A DNA stretch of 64,000 nucleotides from Paeniglutamicibacter terrestris (GCF_012271785.1 NZ_JAAWVT010000001.1:1116001-1180000); one strand, 5' to 3'. Shown: positions 1-9,364, numbered from the stretch's first letter. Numbers and translations are program-made. Notes: generated by a model from the letters alone, not told the origin.

Positions 1-361
1 TGGCATAAACCACGATCTCCAGCACACCGGCAACGATCCACGCGGTGGAGGCAGCGATCACTATCACCGTGATGTCGGGACGGAACGCCATGACCAGACC
101 GGCGAGCAGCATTAGGGCTGCTGCGATGGCATAGAGGCCACGGACCGGCTTCGGCGCGCTCGGTGCGCAGGCGTAGTCCCAGATGAACTTGGCGCTGATG
201 ACCATGAAGGCGGCCAGCGAATAGGCAAGCACCTGGTTGTTGGCGTGGGGCCAGAAAATGGATACGAGCGCGAAGACGGCGGCGGTCAACGCTCGCCCCA
301 TCACGGGCGTCGCGACTTCGGCGGCTATGGTTGCGGGAATCTTTACGGCAGGCACACGCAC
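1..361 (-). CDS. HdeD-like small integral membrane protein, 3' end outside window
   Basis: An open frame on the minus strand runs off the left edge, so the C terminus is missing. The visible part of about 120 residues has alternating hydrophobic segments (around RALTAAVFALVSIFWP, VLAYSLAAFMVISAKFIW, LYAIAAALMLLAGLVMAF and VIVIAASTAWIVAGVLEIVV), typical of HdeD/DUF308 acid-resistance-type membrane proteins, whose role in Actinobacteria is unclear. The frame opens after a stop at 389-391. Possible starts are GTG at 361 or 355 and GTG/ATG at 304/301; none has a clear ribosome binding site. It lies about 40 bases downstream of the hydroxy-acid dehydrogenase gene on the same strand and may be cotranscribed with it. 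Confidence 0.5.
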   Translation of the reverse strand, partial: MRVPAVKIPATIAAEVATPVMGRALTAAVFALVSIFWPHANNQVLAYSLAAFMVISAKFIWDYACAPSAPKPVRGLYAIAAALMLLAGLVMAFRPDITVIVIAASTAWIVAGVLEIVVYA

Positions 362-398
362 CAGTCTACCGGCGATACGCGCTGCCTCTTATTCCTCT

Positions 399-1619
399 TT
401 ATTCGCGTCCCGCCCGGCGACGAATCAGTTCGGGACCGAGGTCAGCAATCTTCGCGGCACCCATTAGCTGCATGGTCACGCGGATTTCCTTGGCCAATAG
501 TTCGATGACTCGGTCCACGCCCTGTTCTCCACCTGCCATCAACCCGTATAGGTAGGCGCGTCCGATGAGGACAAAATCAGCCCCGGCGCAGAGTGCTGCA
601 ACGATATCGGCACCCGACATGATCCCCGAATCCAGAATAATCTCGATGTCCGTTCCCACCTCGGCTCGGACATCGGCCAGCGCCTCATAGGAGATCGGTG
701 CACGATCAAGCTGGCGGCCACCATGGTTGGAGACCACCAATCCATCGGCGCCCGCGTCCACCGATTTGCGAGCATCCTGGGCGGTCAGCACGCCCTTCAC
801 GAACAGCTTGCCGGCCCAGATGGAGCGAATCCACTCCAGGTCGGCAAAGGAAAGTGTGGGGTCAAACATCGAGTTGATCAGCGTCGGCAGATCGGTGCTG
901 GTATTGGACAGTGAGGCGAACTTCAACGAGTCGGTACTCAAGAAGTTGAACCACCATTCCGGGCGGTAGGACGCATCAAGCACGGTTTTGAGGTTCAGCC
1001 GCGGCGGGATCACCATGCCGTTGCGGGCATCGCGCAGGCGCTGACCCGCCACCGGAGTATCGACGGTGACCAGCAAGGTGTCGTAGCCATGTGCTGCGGC
1101 ACGCTCCAGCAGCTTGCGCGACTTCTCCCGGTCCTTCCACAAGTACAGCTGGAACCAGCGGCGGGATTCGGGAGCAGCAGCCGCCACTTCCTCCAGCGAT
1201 CGGGTGCCCATCGTGGAGAGCGAAAAAGGAATTCCTGCGCGTGCTGCAGCGCGCACTGCTCCGGTTTCCCCTTCGGCATGCATAAATCGGGTGAAACCGG
1301 TGGGCGCGATGCCAAAGGGCAGCGCCGAGGGACCGCCGGCAATGACGGTGGATAAATCGGCGTCGGCGGTACCGTGCAGGATACGTGGGATCAGCTCGAT
1401 GGAATCGAAGACCGCACGGGACCGGGTGTAGGTCAGTTCGCGCTGCGCGGCACCGTCCACGTAGTCAAAGGCCGCGGTGGGTGTCCTGCGCTTGGCGATG
1501 GCGCGCAGGTCCCACACATCGGCGGCTTTGGCCAGACGAGCCGCACGGCGGTCCAAGTTGATGGGTTCAAACTTCATCAGCGAGCGAAGTTCGGAGATCT
1601 GCGGAAGTCGACGCTTCAT
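399..1619 (-). CDS. lldD: FMN-dependent alpha-hydroxy-acid dehydrogenase (LldD/L-lactate dehydrogenase family)
   Basis: This is a TIM-barrel flavoenzyme of the glycolate oxidase/L-lactate dehydrogenase family, which oxidises L-2-hydroxy acids to 2-oxo acids with FMN. The family marks are present: the FMN-binding segment RTPTAAFDYVDGAAQRE near the N terminus, an LYLWKDR segment, the substrate-binding DTP in TVDTPVAGQRLRD, and the catalytic His/Arg block SNHGGRQLD followed by ILDSGIMSG. The length of about 406 residues is normal. I chose the ATG at 1619 (MKRRLPQ) because mycobacterial LldD1-type proteins begin at this point; an in-frame ATG eight codons upstream (1643) is also possible. No mycofactocin genes are visible nearby, so the exact substrate is open; lactate is the default guess. 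Confidence 0.85.
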   Translation of the reverse strand: MKRRLPQISELRSLMKFEPINLDRRAARLAKAADVWDLRAIAKRRTPTAAFDYVDGAAQRELTYTRSRAVFDSIELIPRILHGTADADLSTVIAGGPSALPFGIAPTGFTRFMHAEGETGAVRAAARAGIPFSLSTMGTRSLEEVAAAAPESRRWFQLYLWKDREKSRKLLERAAAHGYDTLLVTVDTPVAGQRLRDARNGMVIPPRLNLKTVLDASYRPEWWFNFLSTDSLKFASLSNTSTDLPTLINSMFDPTLSFADLEWIRSIWAGKLFVKGVLTAQDARKSVDAGADGLVVSNHGGRQLDRAPISYEALADVRAEVGTDIEIILDSGIMSGADIVAALCAGADFVLIGRAYLYGLMAGGEQGVDRVIELLAKEIRVTMQLMGAAKIADLGPELIRRRAGRE

Positions 1620-1784
1620 GGGGTATATCCGGCTTTCTGTCATGGAAATGTTATTTAGGGTTCAGCAGATGCAGGTAGTGCGAGTGGTGAACACCGCCGA
1701 AATATCAGGTGGCGGCCGGATGCATTTTCCCGTTAGCCGTGCTGACCCATATTGCGGCAATCAGCGGGCTTTGCCTGCTGAGGT

Positions 1785-3161
1785 TCAAGCACCGAGGCGC
1801 ATCCACGCATCGTTGCGCACCCGCCAACTCAGCGTGATGGCACGAGCGGCCATGAACCCTACCCCGAACGCCACCCAAATCCACCCGACGGCCGATACAC
1901 CCGCATGTTCAAAGCGTGTAATTACAACGAGCATCGGAAGGTAGACCAGCAGAGTGATCAGTCCGGCAATCGCCAGATAGCGCGCATCCCCAGCACCAAT
2001 CAACACCCCGTCAAGGACAAACACCAGCCCACAAATGGGTTGAGCCGCGGCAAGAATCCACACCCCCACCATGGTCGCCCGACGTACCGAGTCATCTGCG
2101 GTGAACAGCGCTCCCACAAAGGGGGCGATGATCGCCAGCACAGCGCCGGTAAAAATCCCGAAGTAGATGCCCCAACGCGACATGGTTTTGGTGAGGGTAT
2201 GCACCGCGCCAGCATGCCCGGCACCTAATTCCTTGCCGATCAGCGCTTGGGCGGCGATGGCCAGGGCATCCAGGGCGAAGGCCATAAAGGTGAAAATGGT
2301 AAAGACCAGCTGGTGGGCCGCGAGGGTGAGCGCTCCCTGTCCGGTGGCCACCCAGACGGTGGCGATCAGTGCCAGGCGCAGGCTGAGGGTGCGCAGCATG
2401 AGCCAGGATCCGACCTTTCCGGTACTCAGCACCCCGCTCAGGCTCGGTCTCAGCGTTTGCTCCGAGCCTCGCATTCTCGGCACCAGCATCCACAGGTAGA
2501 TGAGCGCCATCCCCCATTGCGCGATTGATGTACCCAGTGCGGCGCCCGCTACCGACATGCCCAACGGGTAAACCAGCACGTAGTTCAGCGCGATGTTTGC
2601 GGCGAATCCGAGCCCCGCCACATAAAGCGGCGTTTTGGTGTCCTGCAGGCCTCGCAGCACGCCGGTCGCGGCGAGGACCAGCAGCATGGCAGGTATGCCG
2701 AAAGTGGAATATTGGATGTAGTCAACGGCGAATCCATGTACTTCACCCGTGGCTCCCATGGCCGTGGCCAGTGCTGGCGCGCCAAAGAAGCCCACCACTG
2801 CGAGGATGAGGCCGAGCCCCAGGGCCAGGGCGATCCCGTCGCGCCCCGCTGCCATGGCTTTGCCCATGTTCCCGGATCCCATGGCTCGAGCGACGGCCGG
2901 GGTCGTGGAATAGGCCAAGAAAATCATCAGTCCGACGGCGGTCTGCAGGATGGTGGTGCCTAGCCCGGCGCCGGCAAGCTCATTGATTCCCAGGTGACCA
3001 ATGATGGCCATGTCGGCCAACAGGAAAAGCGGTTCGGCAATCAAGGCACCCAGCGCGGGGATGGCGAGCGCCAGAATGCTGCGCCCCAGTCCGCGCGAGG
3101 GTTCGGGAGTCAGAGCCTGTTTTTTTGCCGGTTGCTTCACCAACACCACACTACCGGGCAC
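1785..3161 (-). CDS. MATE-family multidrug efflux transporter (DinF-like)
   Basis: The 458-residue product has about twelve membrane segments. The N-terminal part (ILALAIPALGALIAEPLFLLADMAIIGHLG, described here in parts) matches the first helix pair of MATE/DinF antiporters, and the internal duplication typical of MATE proteins shows as a second ALAIAAQALIGKELGAGH-like helix in the middle. Such proteins export cationic drugs or metabolites against Na+ or H+. The start is a GTG at 3161 and is uncertain. The gene is transcribed away from the 3290 membrane protein, so the dyad operator at 3197-3225 lies in their shared upstream region, about 35 bases ahead of this start. It may therefore share control with that gene pair. 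Confidence 0.85.
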   Translation of the reverse strand: MPGSVVLVKQPAKKQALTPEPSRGLGRSILALAIPALGALIAEPLFLLADMAIIGHLGINELAGAGLGTTILQTAVGLMIFLAYSTTPAVARAMGSGNMGKAMAAGRDGIALALGLGLILAVVGFFGAPALATAMGATGEVHGFAVDYIQYSTFGIPAMLLVLAATGVLRGLQDTKTPLYVAGLGFAANIALNYVLVYPLGMSVAGAALGTSIAQWGMALIYLWMLVPRMRGSEQTLRPSLSGVLSTGKVGSWLMLRTLSLRLALIATVWVATGQGALTLAAHQLVFTIFTFMAFALDALAIAAQALIGKELGAGHAGAVHTLTKTMSRWGIYFGIFTGAVLAIIAPFVGALFTADDSVRRATMVGVWILAAAQPICGLVFVLDGVLIGAGDARYLAIAGLITLLVYLPMLVVITRFEHAGVSAVGWIWVAFGVGFMAARAITLSWRVRNDAWMRLGA

Positions 3162-3190
3162 GGCCGCGGCGAAGAATGTCCATCAATCTA

Positions 3191-3225
3191 TTGACACAAA
3201 CCAGTTTGCGTTACAAACTGGTTTG
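3191..3225. promoter_or_regulatory. Perfect double dyad operator overlapping a TTGACA promoter box
   Basis: CAAACCAGTTTG (3197-3208), five bases, then CAAACTGGTTTG (3214-3225) form a perfect 12-base inverted repeat. Each arm is also a dyad itself (CAAAC-2-GTTTG). The repeat starts directly after TTGACA (3191-3196), so bound protein would block the promoter for the + strand gene at 3290. The natural candidate for binding it is the winged-helix regulator encoded at 3961. Confidence 0.7.
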
Positions 3226-3289
3226 CAGAAGGACCTCAATTCCGCTCCAGATTCCTCACCACTGCACCGCGACGAAAGGACAACACATC

Positions 3290-3958
3290 ATGACTACCAA
3301 CCCAGCTTCTGGCACCGAACATGGACTCGATCCCCGGGCGGCCCTCGCCGCCATGGGACAGAGCGCTGCAGCCACCCGCGCAGCCATCGGCCCCAATCCC
3401 GCCATCATCTACTTCGTCTGGGCCGTTGCCTACCTCATCGGCTACGGCCTACTCCACGGAGCAAACTTCGGCTGGTTGCCCCTGCCCTACGGCACGGCAC
3501 TGCTCATTGGTGGCATCATCTTGTTGCTGGCGATCGCTTACACGGCGATCATCAGCATCCGTTCCGGATCCCAGATCCGGGGTGACTCCACCTTCGCGGG
3601 TTTGGCCTACGGAATGAGCTGGATGGCGGGATTCCTCATCGTGGCACTCTTCTCTATGGCGCTGGCCAAGCTTTTCTCCACGCTCCTCCCCCACGCCGAT
3701 GCATTGCAGATCGGCTGGCTGATCAACGCCGTCGCCATCCTGGTGGTGTCCCTGATGTACATGCTCGGGGCCGCACTCTTCGGTGACCGCACCATGTTCA
3801 TCCTTGGCGCATGCTTCACGGTGCTGAACGCTGCTGCGCTACTGGCCGGCCCGTCGGGCTTCATCTCCATCTTCGCCATCGGCGGCCCGATCCTGCTGAT
3901 CATCGCGGGTACGGCGACCCTGATCTCCCGGCGCCGCGTGCTCCCGGTGGTGAAGTAG
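3290..3958 (+). CDS. Six-TM hypothetical membrane protein paired with a winged-helix regulator
   Basis: The 222-residue product has a polar N terminus of about 45 residues and then six hydrophobic segments, ending in a short basic tail (SRRRVLPVVK). I do not recognise a transport or enzyme motif. The start at 3290 is supported by GAAAGGA about ten bases upstream. The gene ends two bases before the ATG of the regulator at 3961, so the two are translationally coupled. Membrane protein plus small winged-helix regulator is a common actinobacterial pair, in which the regulator usually represses its own operon. The strong dyad at 3197-3225 in front of it fits this. The function is unknown; sensing or extruding a hydrophobic compound is a guess. 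Confidence 0.75.
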   Translation: MTTNPASGTEHGLDPRAALAAMGQSAAATRAAIGPNPAIIYFVWAVAYLIGYGLLHGANFGWLPLPYGTALLIGGIILLLAIAYTAIISIRSGSQIRGDSTFAGLAYGMSWMAGFLIVALFSMALAKLFSTLLPHADALQIGWLINAVAILVVSLMYMLGAALFGDRTMFILGACFTVLNAAALLAGPSGFISIFAIGGPILLIIAGTATLISRRRVLPVVK

Positions 3959-3960
3959 CC

Positions 3961-4245
3961 ATGGGCGAACTTGATCCCGTCATCCACGCCGATGCCAGAC
4001 TGCGCGTCATGTCCTCACTGAACACCCTGGGATCCACGGAAACGATCGCCTTCCCCAAGCTGCGCACCATCCTGGGGATGACGGCGGGAAATCTCTCCAC
4101 GCATCTGCGCAAACTCGAGGATGCCGGATACATCCAGCAGAACAAGGTGATTCAGGGTCGCAGCCCGGCCACCTTCGTGGGCATCACCACCCAAGGCGCC
4201 GCAGCGTTTGAGGCCTACAAGCGTCAGCTCCTTGAACTGCTCTAA
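3961..4245 (+). CDS. Winged-helix (MarR/ArsR-like, HTH_34 type) transcriptional regulator
   Basis: This 94-residue protein is almost entirely one winged-helix domain. The recognition helix region reads GMTAGNLSTHLRKLEDAGYI and the wing follows in the QGRSPATFVGITTQG stretch. Both are characteristic of the short PF13601-type regulators, in which the motif T-x-GNLSxHLxkLExAGY is conserved. It starts two bases after the stop of the membrane protein gene and should be made from the same transcript. The most likely target is the operator at 3197-3225. Its 3' end overlaps the convergent MFS gene by four bases. Confidence 0.85.
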   Translation: MGELDPVIHADARLRVMSSLNTLGSTETIAFPKLRTILGMTAGNLSTHLRKLEDAGYIQQNKVIQGRSPATFVGITTQGAAAFEAYKRQLLELL

Positions 4246-5516
4246 GAGCTGGGCAAAGAGCTCGGCGCGGAGCCGGGGCCCGAGACCTGGCCTCGGCGCA
4301 GGCCCAGCAGCGCCAGCACCGCAGCACACACCAGCAGGCACAACACCGCCAGCACCAACCCAACCCAGTTCCCGGCATTAAAGGCGAAGCCCAGGGCCCA
4401 GCCGAAGACCGAGGAACCGGAGTAGTAGGCCAGGTTGTACAGGCTGGCGGCCTGCGCCCGACCACCGATGGCCAGCATCGGGATCCAGCCGCTGGCCACC
4501 GAATGCGCACCAAAGAACCCGGCGGTAAAAATCAGCAAGCCCACCACCACGGTGGGCAAAAAATCCACCAGCGTGACCGCCAGCCCCACCGACATCAGCC
4601 CAATGCAAAAGAGCAGCACCGGCAGGCGGTTAAAGCGCGCCACCATAGATCCCGACTTTCGCGATGACCACGTCCCGGACAGGTAGGCAACAAAGACCAG
4701 CGACGCGAGGGAAGCGGGGATGAAAAATGGTGCGGCCTCCAAGCGGAAACCCAGATAGTTGTACACGGCCACAAAACCGCCCATCAGCAAAAAACCCTGC
4801 GCATAAAGCACCAGCAGTGATCCCCTGCGCAGGTTCATCCACAACTTTTTCCACAGGGGTATCCGGTGCGGGCTGCGCCAGGGCACGGGAGTGAACCCCT
4901 GCGGCTTGGGCGCCATCGTGATGAACACGGCGGCGGCAACCGCGGCCATGAGGGAAACCACCAAGGTGCCCACGCGCCAGGAGACAAACTCACTGAGCGG
5001 CCCGGCCACCAGACGCCCGGCCAAACCACCGAGGGTGGTTCCAGAGATGTAGGTACCAGCGGCAACGGCCGAATGCAGCGGCGAAATTTCCTCGGAAAGA
5101 TAGGCCAACGCGACGGCGGGGATCCCACCGAGCGCCAGCCCCTCAATGAAACGCAGGACCAGCAAGACCTCGTACCCCGGGGAGAAGGGAACTGCCAGCC
5201 CCAGCACCACGGCGGCCAGCACCGCGAAGCTCATCGCACGCAGTCTGCCCATCCGGTCGGCCAATAAGGACCAGAACAGCACCGAGGTGGCCAAGCCCAG
5301 GGTGGCGGCGGAAACCGCAAGGGCTGCGTCGGATTCGGAGATGGCTAGATCTCGGGCGAGTTCCGGCAGCACACCTTGAACCGAGTACAACTGGGAGAAG
5401 GTGGCTACACCTGCGGCAAAGAGGGCAAGGATCATCCGGCGGTAGCCGGTGCTTCCATGCCGGTGCCCCTGCCAGGGGGACGGTGACGCGGGCTGGTCTT
5501 CGGGAACGCGATTCAC
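4242..5516 (-). CDS. MFS transporter, YnfM-like exporter
   Basis: The 424-residue protein has a polar, proline-rich N-terminal tail of about 25 residues and twelve membrane segments. The loop 2-3 signature is clear (LLADRMGRLRAMSF), as is RFIEGLALGGIPAVALAYLSEE in the next segment, which resembles the E. coli YnfM/arabinose-efflux group. It is presumably a proton-coupled exporter; its substrate cannot be read from sequence. It starts with GTG at 5516. The gene is convergent with the winged-helix regulator and overlaps it by four bases, leaving no room for a terminator between them. Confidence 0.85.
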   Translation of the reverse strand: MNRVPEDQPASPSPWQGHRHGSTGYRRMILALFAAGVATFSQLYSVQGVLPELARDLAISESDAALAVSAATLGLATSVLFWSLLADRMGRLRAMSFAVLAAVVLGLAVPFSPGYEVLLVLRFIEGLALGGIPAVALAYLSEEISPLHSAVAAGTYISGTTLGGLAGRLVAGPLSEFVSWRVGTLVVSLMAAVAAAVFITMAPKPQGFTPVPWRSPHRIPLWKKLWMNLRRGSLLVLYAQGFLLMGGFVAVYNYLGFRLEAAPFFIPASLASLVFVAYLSGTWSSRKSGSMVARFNRLPVLLFCIGLMSVGLAVTLVDFLPTVVVGLLIFTAGFFGAHSVASGWIPMLAIGGRAQAASLYNLAYYSGSSVFGWALGFAFNAGNWVGLVLAVLCLLVCAAVLALLGLRRGQVSGPGSAPSSLPSS

Positions 5517-5544
5517 GAGCGCGGGCGGCTTTCTGTCAGGAATT

Positions 5545-6309
5545 TTATTGCGGGAACAGCGGCAGCAGCGTGTAGGAAAGAATCAACGCCACCGAGTTGT
5601 TGAAAACGTGGAACATGTAGGAGTAGGCCAGCGATTTTCCGGTCAGCACGTAGGCCACCGACATCATGATGCCCAGCATCAGATAGGGAATCGCGCTGGT
5701 CAGATCGAAGGACCCGGCACCGATGAAATGCAGCGAAGCAAAAAGCACGACCGAAATGCCCACACACACCCACACGTTGAGTTTGCGGCTGAGTTTGCCG
5801 ATCAGCAGGTGCCGGAAGATGTATTCCTCCACTAGTGGGCCCATGAGCGCCGTGACAACAAACATCGTCAAAAACGGCACCGAGCGGGTCATCGCCTCGA
5901 TGGCCAACTGATTTTCGCTCTTGATCGGGTTGCCCATCGCGGTGAGCACGATGGCGCTGATGATCAGCGAGCCCAGCCAGCCACCGGGAATCATCAACAC
6001 CTTGAGCCACGTGTGATATTTGAAGGTGGCGAAGGAGATTCGCAGTGCCTCGAACGCCACGATCATCACCCCGGTGAACACTATGGCGTACATGATCAGG
6101 TTCACAGCAAATTGCGCCGAGTCTGTGTCCTTGAAGGCCCCCATAAACCCGGGGATCAGGGCCAGCAATGAGGCCGCACCGAAGATGAAAAGCACCACGT
6201 AGATCCCCAGCACCACACCATCGCCGCGCCGAAATGGCCCAACATCAATAACCGGTTGGCGCCCTAGCGCGCTCAGAGCATCGGGACGGGGGTACGGGGT
6301 GTGCGACAT
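5545..6309 (-). CDS. CPBP-family intramembrane metalloprotease (Rce1/Abi type)
   Basis: The 254-residue membrane protein carries the three CPBP motifs in order: EEYIFRHLL (the EExxxR motif), then SLHFIGAG (FxxxH-type) and a last His in MFHVFNNSVA. These residues form the glutamate/histidine active site of prenyl-protein CAAX and bacteriocin-related proteases. Eight or so hydrophobic segments surround them. Bacterial members process or protect against peptides and can act in regulated proteolysis; no obvious partner gene is adjacent here. It lies 28 bases upstream of the YnfM-like gene on the same strand and may be cotranscribed with it. Confidence 0.85.
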   Translation of the reverse strand: MSHTPYPRPDALSALGRQPVIDVGPFRRGDGVVLGIYVVLFIFGAASLLALIPGFMGAFKDTDSAQFAVNLIMYAIVFTGVMIVAFEALRISFATFKYHTWLKVLMIPGGWLGSLIISAIVLTAMGNPIKSENQLAIEAMTRSVPFLTMFVVTALMGPLVEEYIFRHLLIGKLSRKLNVWVCVGISVVLFASLHFIGAGSFDLTSAIPYLMLGIMMSVAYVLTGKSLAYSYMFHVFNNSVALILSYTLLPLFPQ

Positions 6310-6399
6310 GGTTTCCAGCCTACCGAGTCGCAGACGGCTTCACGTTCAGCGGCGGCTGAGTCACGTTACCCGCCTATCCCCCGGTAGCCGCTCGCCCGG

Positions 6400-7056
6400 C
6401 TACTCGACGCGCAAGCCCAGCTCGTTGGCAAGGATCGGGGCAAGATCCATGAGCTGTTCAAAGCTCACCGTCGCACCCTTAAGCGCCGAGATTCCCGAGA
6501 GCGTGCGCAACCGTGCCCCACGCAGATCCACGTCCTTTAGCTTGGCACCGTTCAGCGCCAGCGTATCGATGGTGCAGTCGATGAAGGTGACGCGCTCCAG
6601 GTTGGCCCCGCCAATATCAAGTTCTTCGATGTGCACATCGCGGAACTCCACGTCCTTGATCTTCGCGCGGCGCAAATTCAGGTAACCGAGCTTGGCACGC
6701 TCAAAGCGTACCGAGCGGAAGGTAGAGCCGTAGAGTTCGGCCGAGCCAATGCGCCCACCGATCACCTCGGTGTTCCACCAGCCGGAATCGGGAGCCTCAA
6801 GCACCGGTGCATTAACCTCCTCGATACGGCAATCCCCAAACGTCACGCGGGTCATCGCGGCGCCCTGCAGCGAGACGGCACGGAAGTGGCACTCGGTGAA
6901 GACCGCGTCCTCCAGGTCCACACCGTCGGCATCATCGGATTCAAAAAGCAGCCGTTCGGCACGGCCATCAATCTCCAACCCGGTCAGATCTCCGGACCCG
7001 ACGGTAGCGGGTTCCTTGAAAGCGGGCAGGCGAGGAGCTTTTACAACGGCAGGCAT
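6400..7056 (-). CDS. Pentapeptide-repeat protein
   Basis: From about residue 50 onwards the 218-residue product shows five-residue periodicity with Leu/Phe at the centre (for example VDLEDAVFTECHF, AELYGSTFRSVRF, LNLRRAKIKDVEF, LDIGGANLERVTF, LALNGAKLKDVDL). This predicts a right-handed quadrilateral beta-helix. Some family members mimic DNA and protect gyrase (MfpA, Qnr), but most actinobacterial single-domain members have no known role. I chose the ATG at 7056 over a TTG two codons upstream. The C-terminal segment ALKGATVSFEQLMDLAPILANELGL is the usual closing helix of this family. Confidence 0.85.
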   Translation of the reverse strand: MPAVVKAPRLPAFKEPATVGSGDLTGLEIDGRAERLLFESDDADGVDLEDAVFTECHFRAVSLQGAAMTRVTFGDCRIEEVNAPVLEAPDSGWWNTEVIGGRIGSAELYGSTFRSVRFERAKLGYLNLRRAKIKDVEFRDVHIEELDIGGANLERVTFIDCTIDTLALNGAKLKDVDLRGARLRTLSGISALKGATVSFEQLMDLAPILANELGLRVE

Positions 7057-7168
7057 GAGCAATAGCTTATGTGGCGCGAGAGACGATTGAGGCCGGTGCC
7101 CACGAGGGGTTTCTCACCCCCTCCGTCCTTGACGCACCGGCGGCACTAGGCTCTTCTCATGCGCGAGG

Positions 7169-9364
7169 CTACCGGGATGGCGCGAACAGCGGATCCTTGG
7201 CCAGGCCCTTCGCCAGCGCCGGTGCCAGCGAGGCGGAGAAGTCGTGGGAGAGATGGGACTTGTCGTAGTAGGTGATCAGCGATCCGATCACCGCAAAACA
7301 ACGCGTGTCACTGCAGAGGTGATCCGTCAGATCAACGCTGAGGATGCCCTTTGGCGCCTCGTCACTGGCCAAGGCGCGCTGTAGGTTGGGCGTGATCGAG
7401 GTACCGACCTTCCTCGTCACCGAACAGGCCAGCGGGTCTTCGGGGTTCGACGCCACACAGGTGGGAACGTTGGTATCACCGAGCCGCGGCAACTCGTGCA
7501 GCACCACGACCTTCTTGCCCGCATCGCTCCAGCTCTTCCACAGACTGGTGAAGCCCTGCGTGGCCGGATGCGTAAATTCGTAGCCCGGCGAGGAAACCCA
7601 GGTGCGTTTGTTGCCCTGCGCCGCCACCACAATGGCGTCGATGCTGGGGTCGGCTGCCAGCTTCGGGCCGAGGGCTCGGATCGAATCGGTGCACAGCCGC
7701 TGGGCCGTACCCCCGAGAGTTTCGGATCCCTTCAACGCCGCGAGACTGGGACTGCAGCCCGAACGGATGTGGGTTACCAGTTCCCACCCGCGTTCCTTGG
7801 CGATGAGCTCCAGCGCGGGGAGCCAGGCCGAGGCGTGCGAGTCCCCCACCACCGCGATCCGCAGTCTGGGGTGATTCCGTTCCCCCAGCAGGCAGCTGGA
7901 TTCTCCGGCCTGCAGCGTATCTGCTTCACAGCCCGGGAACATCGGTGCGCGCACCTGTTGGGAGACGGCTACCGCCGATGGGTACGGGGCGAAGGCTGAG
8001 GCTACCGGCTGGCAGTCGGCGGGATGCTCCATGGCGCGTGCCCCGTAACAGGAATCGGTGATGGGCAGTCTCGGCAAATTGGCCGATGCCGATGAAGCGG
8101 CCGTGCCGGCCCAGGACACCCCCGCCAGCACCACCATGCCGGCTAGGGCAAAGATCAGGGTATTGCGCACGGGCTGAAGCAGCGCACCAAAGCGCAGTGG
8201 ATCCTCCACCAGGCGCTGGGCCACGGCTGCCAGGACAAAGGTCAGCAGAACGATGCCTGCCTCGTGGTACCACTTGGGTTCGGCGTGCAACACAAAGGGG
8301 GCGATGATGATCAGCGGCCAATGCCAGAGGTAGGCGCCGTAGCTTTTATCTCCCACCCAGCGCATCGGGCGGATTGACAGCCAGTGGGCGTGGGAAATGA
8401 TGCGCAGGGAGGCACGTTGCGGACCGGCGGCCGCCAACACGGCCGCGGTGCCCAGCACCGGCACTAACGCCGCGGTGCCGGGGAATCGGGTATCGGCGGG
8501 GATCAGCAGGGCCCCGAGAAGCAGCGTGATCAACCCTCCCCAACCCAGCAGGGACCCAGCTAGCGACCCGATCCCGCGTTTGGCACAGAGCAACGCCACC
8601 ACACCTCCGACGGCAAATTCCCACGCCCGACCAACGGTATTAAAGTAGGCGCCGGGCGGGTTGGCGGCGGTGATCCACAGCCCGTAAGCGAAGGACAGCA
8701 CCGTGATGGCGCCCATGGTGATCAAAAAAATTGTGTGCAGCTGTGGTGCGTGAGCTGCCCCGCGCGCGCGTTTTGTGCCCGGAAGCAGTTTTTTGGCCAG
8801 CAGCACGGCGCCGAGCAGCAGCAGCGGCCAGGCAATGTAGAACTGTTCCTCCACCGACAGTGACCAATAGTGTTGCACGGCCGTGGCCATCTGCCCGGCG
8901 GCGGAGTAATCGGTGGCCTCTGCGACCAGCGCCCAGTTCTCCACATATAGTCCGGCCGCGGCGATGTGCTTAAACATCGTGCCGTGCTCGGTGGCGGGGA
9001 TAAAAACGTAGACCGCTGCGGCGGTGGCCAGCAGCACCGTGAACGCTAGCGGCAGCAACCGGCGGATGCGTCGGGCCCAAAAGCTGGCAAGTTTGATGGT
9101 GCCGGTGGCACGGAATTCGCGGAACAGGTGCGCGGTGATCAGGTATCCGGAGATGACGAAGAACATGTCCACACCGATGAAGCCGCCGCTGAGCGCACCG
9201 GGACGCAGGTGATGGACGATGACCATCAGCACCGCGATGGCGCGCAGCCCTTGAATCTCTGGCCTGAAGCCCATCGAAGAACCGGGCAGAAGGGCACCTG
9301 CAGCACCGGCCGGGGCCGTCTTACGGTGTTTTTCGGCGGGTGCGGTGCTGGGGCGAGCTGTCAC
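7169..9364 (-). CDS. OatA/OafA-type acyltransferase (AT3 membrane domain plus SGNH domain)
   Basis: The product of about 731 residues is a cell-envelope O-acyltransferase. The N-terminal AT3 domain begins with FRPEIQGLRAIAVL and has the catalytic VHHLRPG and the FFVISGYLI helix. After about ten membrane segments, a C-terminal extracytoplasmic SGNH hydrolase-like domain carries VVGDSHASAW (block I) and DKSHLS near the end (Asp/His pair). Members transfer acyl groups to peptidoglycan, teichoic acid or surface polysaccharide. The frame is open to 9526, but I place the start at GTG 9364 because the extra upstream stretch contains the terminator hairpin of the ABC operon (9495-9540) and looks non-coding. 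Confidence 0.85.
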   Translation of the reverse strand: MTARPSTAPAEKHRKTAPAGAAGALLPGSSMGFRPEIQGLRAIAVLMVIVHHLRPGALSGGFIGVDMFFVISGYLITAHLFREFRATGTIKLASFWARRIRRLLPLAFTVLLATAAAVYVFIPATEHGTMFKHIAAAGLYVENWALVAEATDYSAAGQMATAVQHYWSLSVEEQFYIAWPLLLLGAVLLAKKLLPGTKRARGAAHAPQLHTIFLITMGAITVLSFAYGLWITAANPPGAYFNTVGRAWEFAVGGVVALLCAKRGIGSLAGSLLGWGGLITLLLGALLIPADTRFPGTAALVPVLGTAAVLAAAGPQRASLRIISHAHWLSIRPMRWVGDKSYGAYLWHWPLIIIAPFVLHAEPKWYHEAGIVLLTFVLAAVAQRLVEDPLRFGALLQPVRNTLIFALAGMVVLAGVSWAGTAASSASANLPRLPITDSCYGARAMEHPADCQPVASAFAPYPSAVAVSQQVRAPMFPGCEADTLQAGESSCLLGERNHPRLRIAVVGDSHASAWLPALELIAKERGWELVTHIRSGCSPSLAALKGSETLGGTAQRLCTDSIRALGPKLAADPSIDAIVVAAQGNKRTWVSSPGYEFTHPATQGFTSLWKSWSDAGKKVVVLHELPRLGDTNVPTCVASNPEDPLACSVTRKVGTSITPNLQRALASDEAPKGILSVDLTDHLCSDTRCFAVIGSLITYYDKSHLSHDFSASLAPALAKGLAKDPLFAPSR

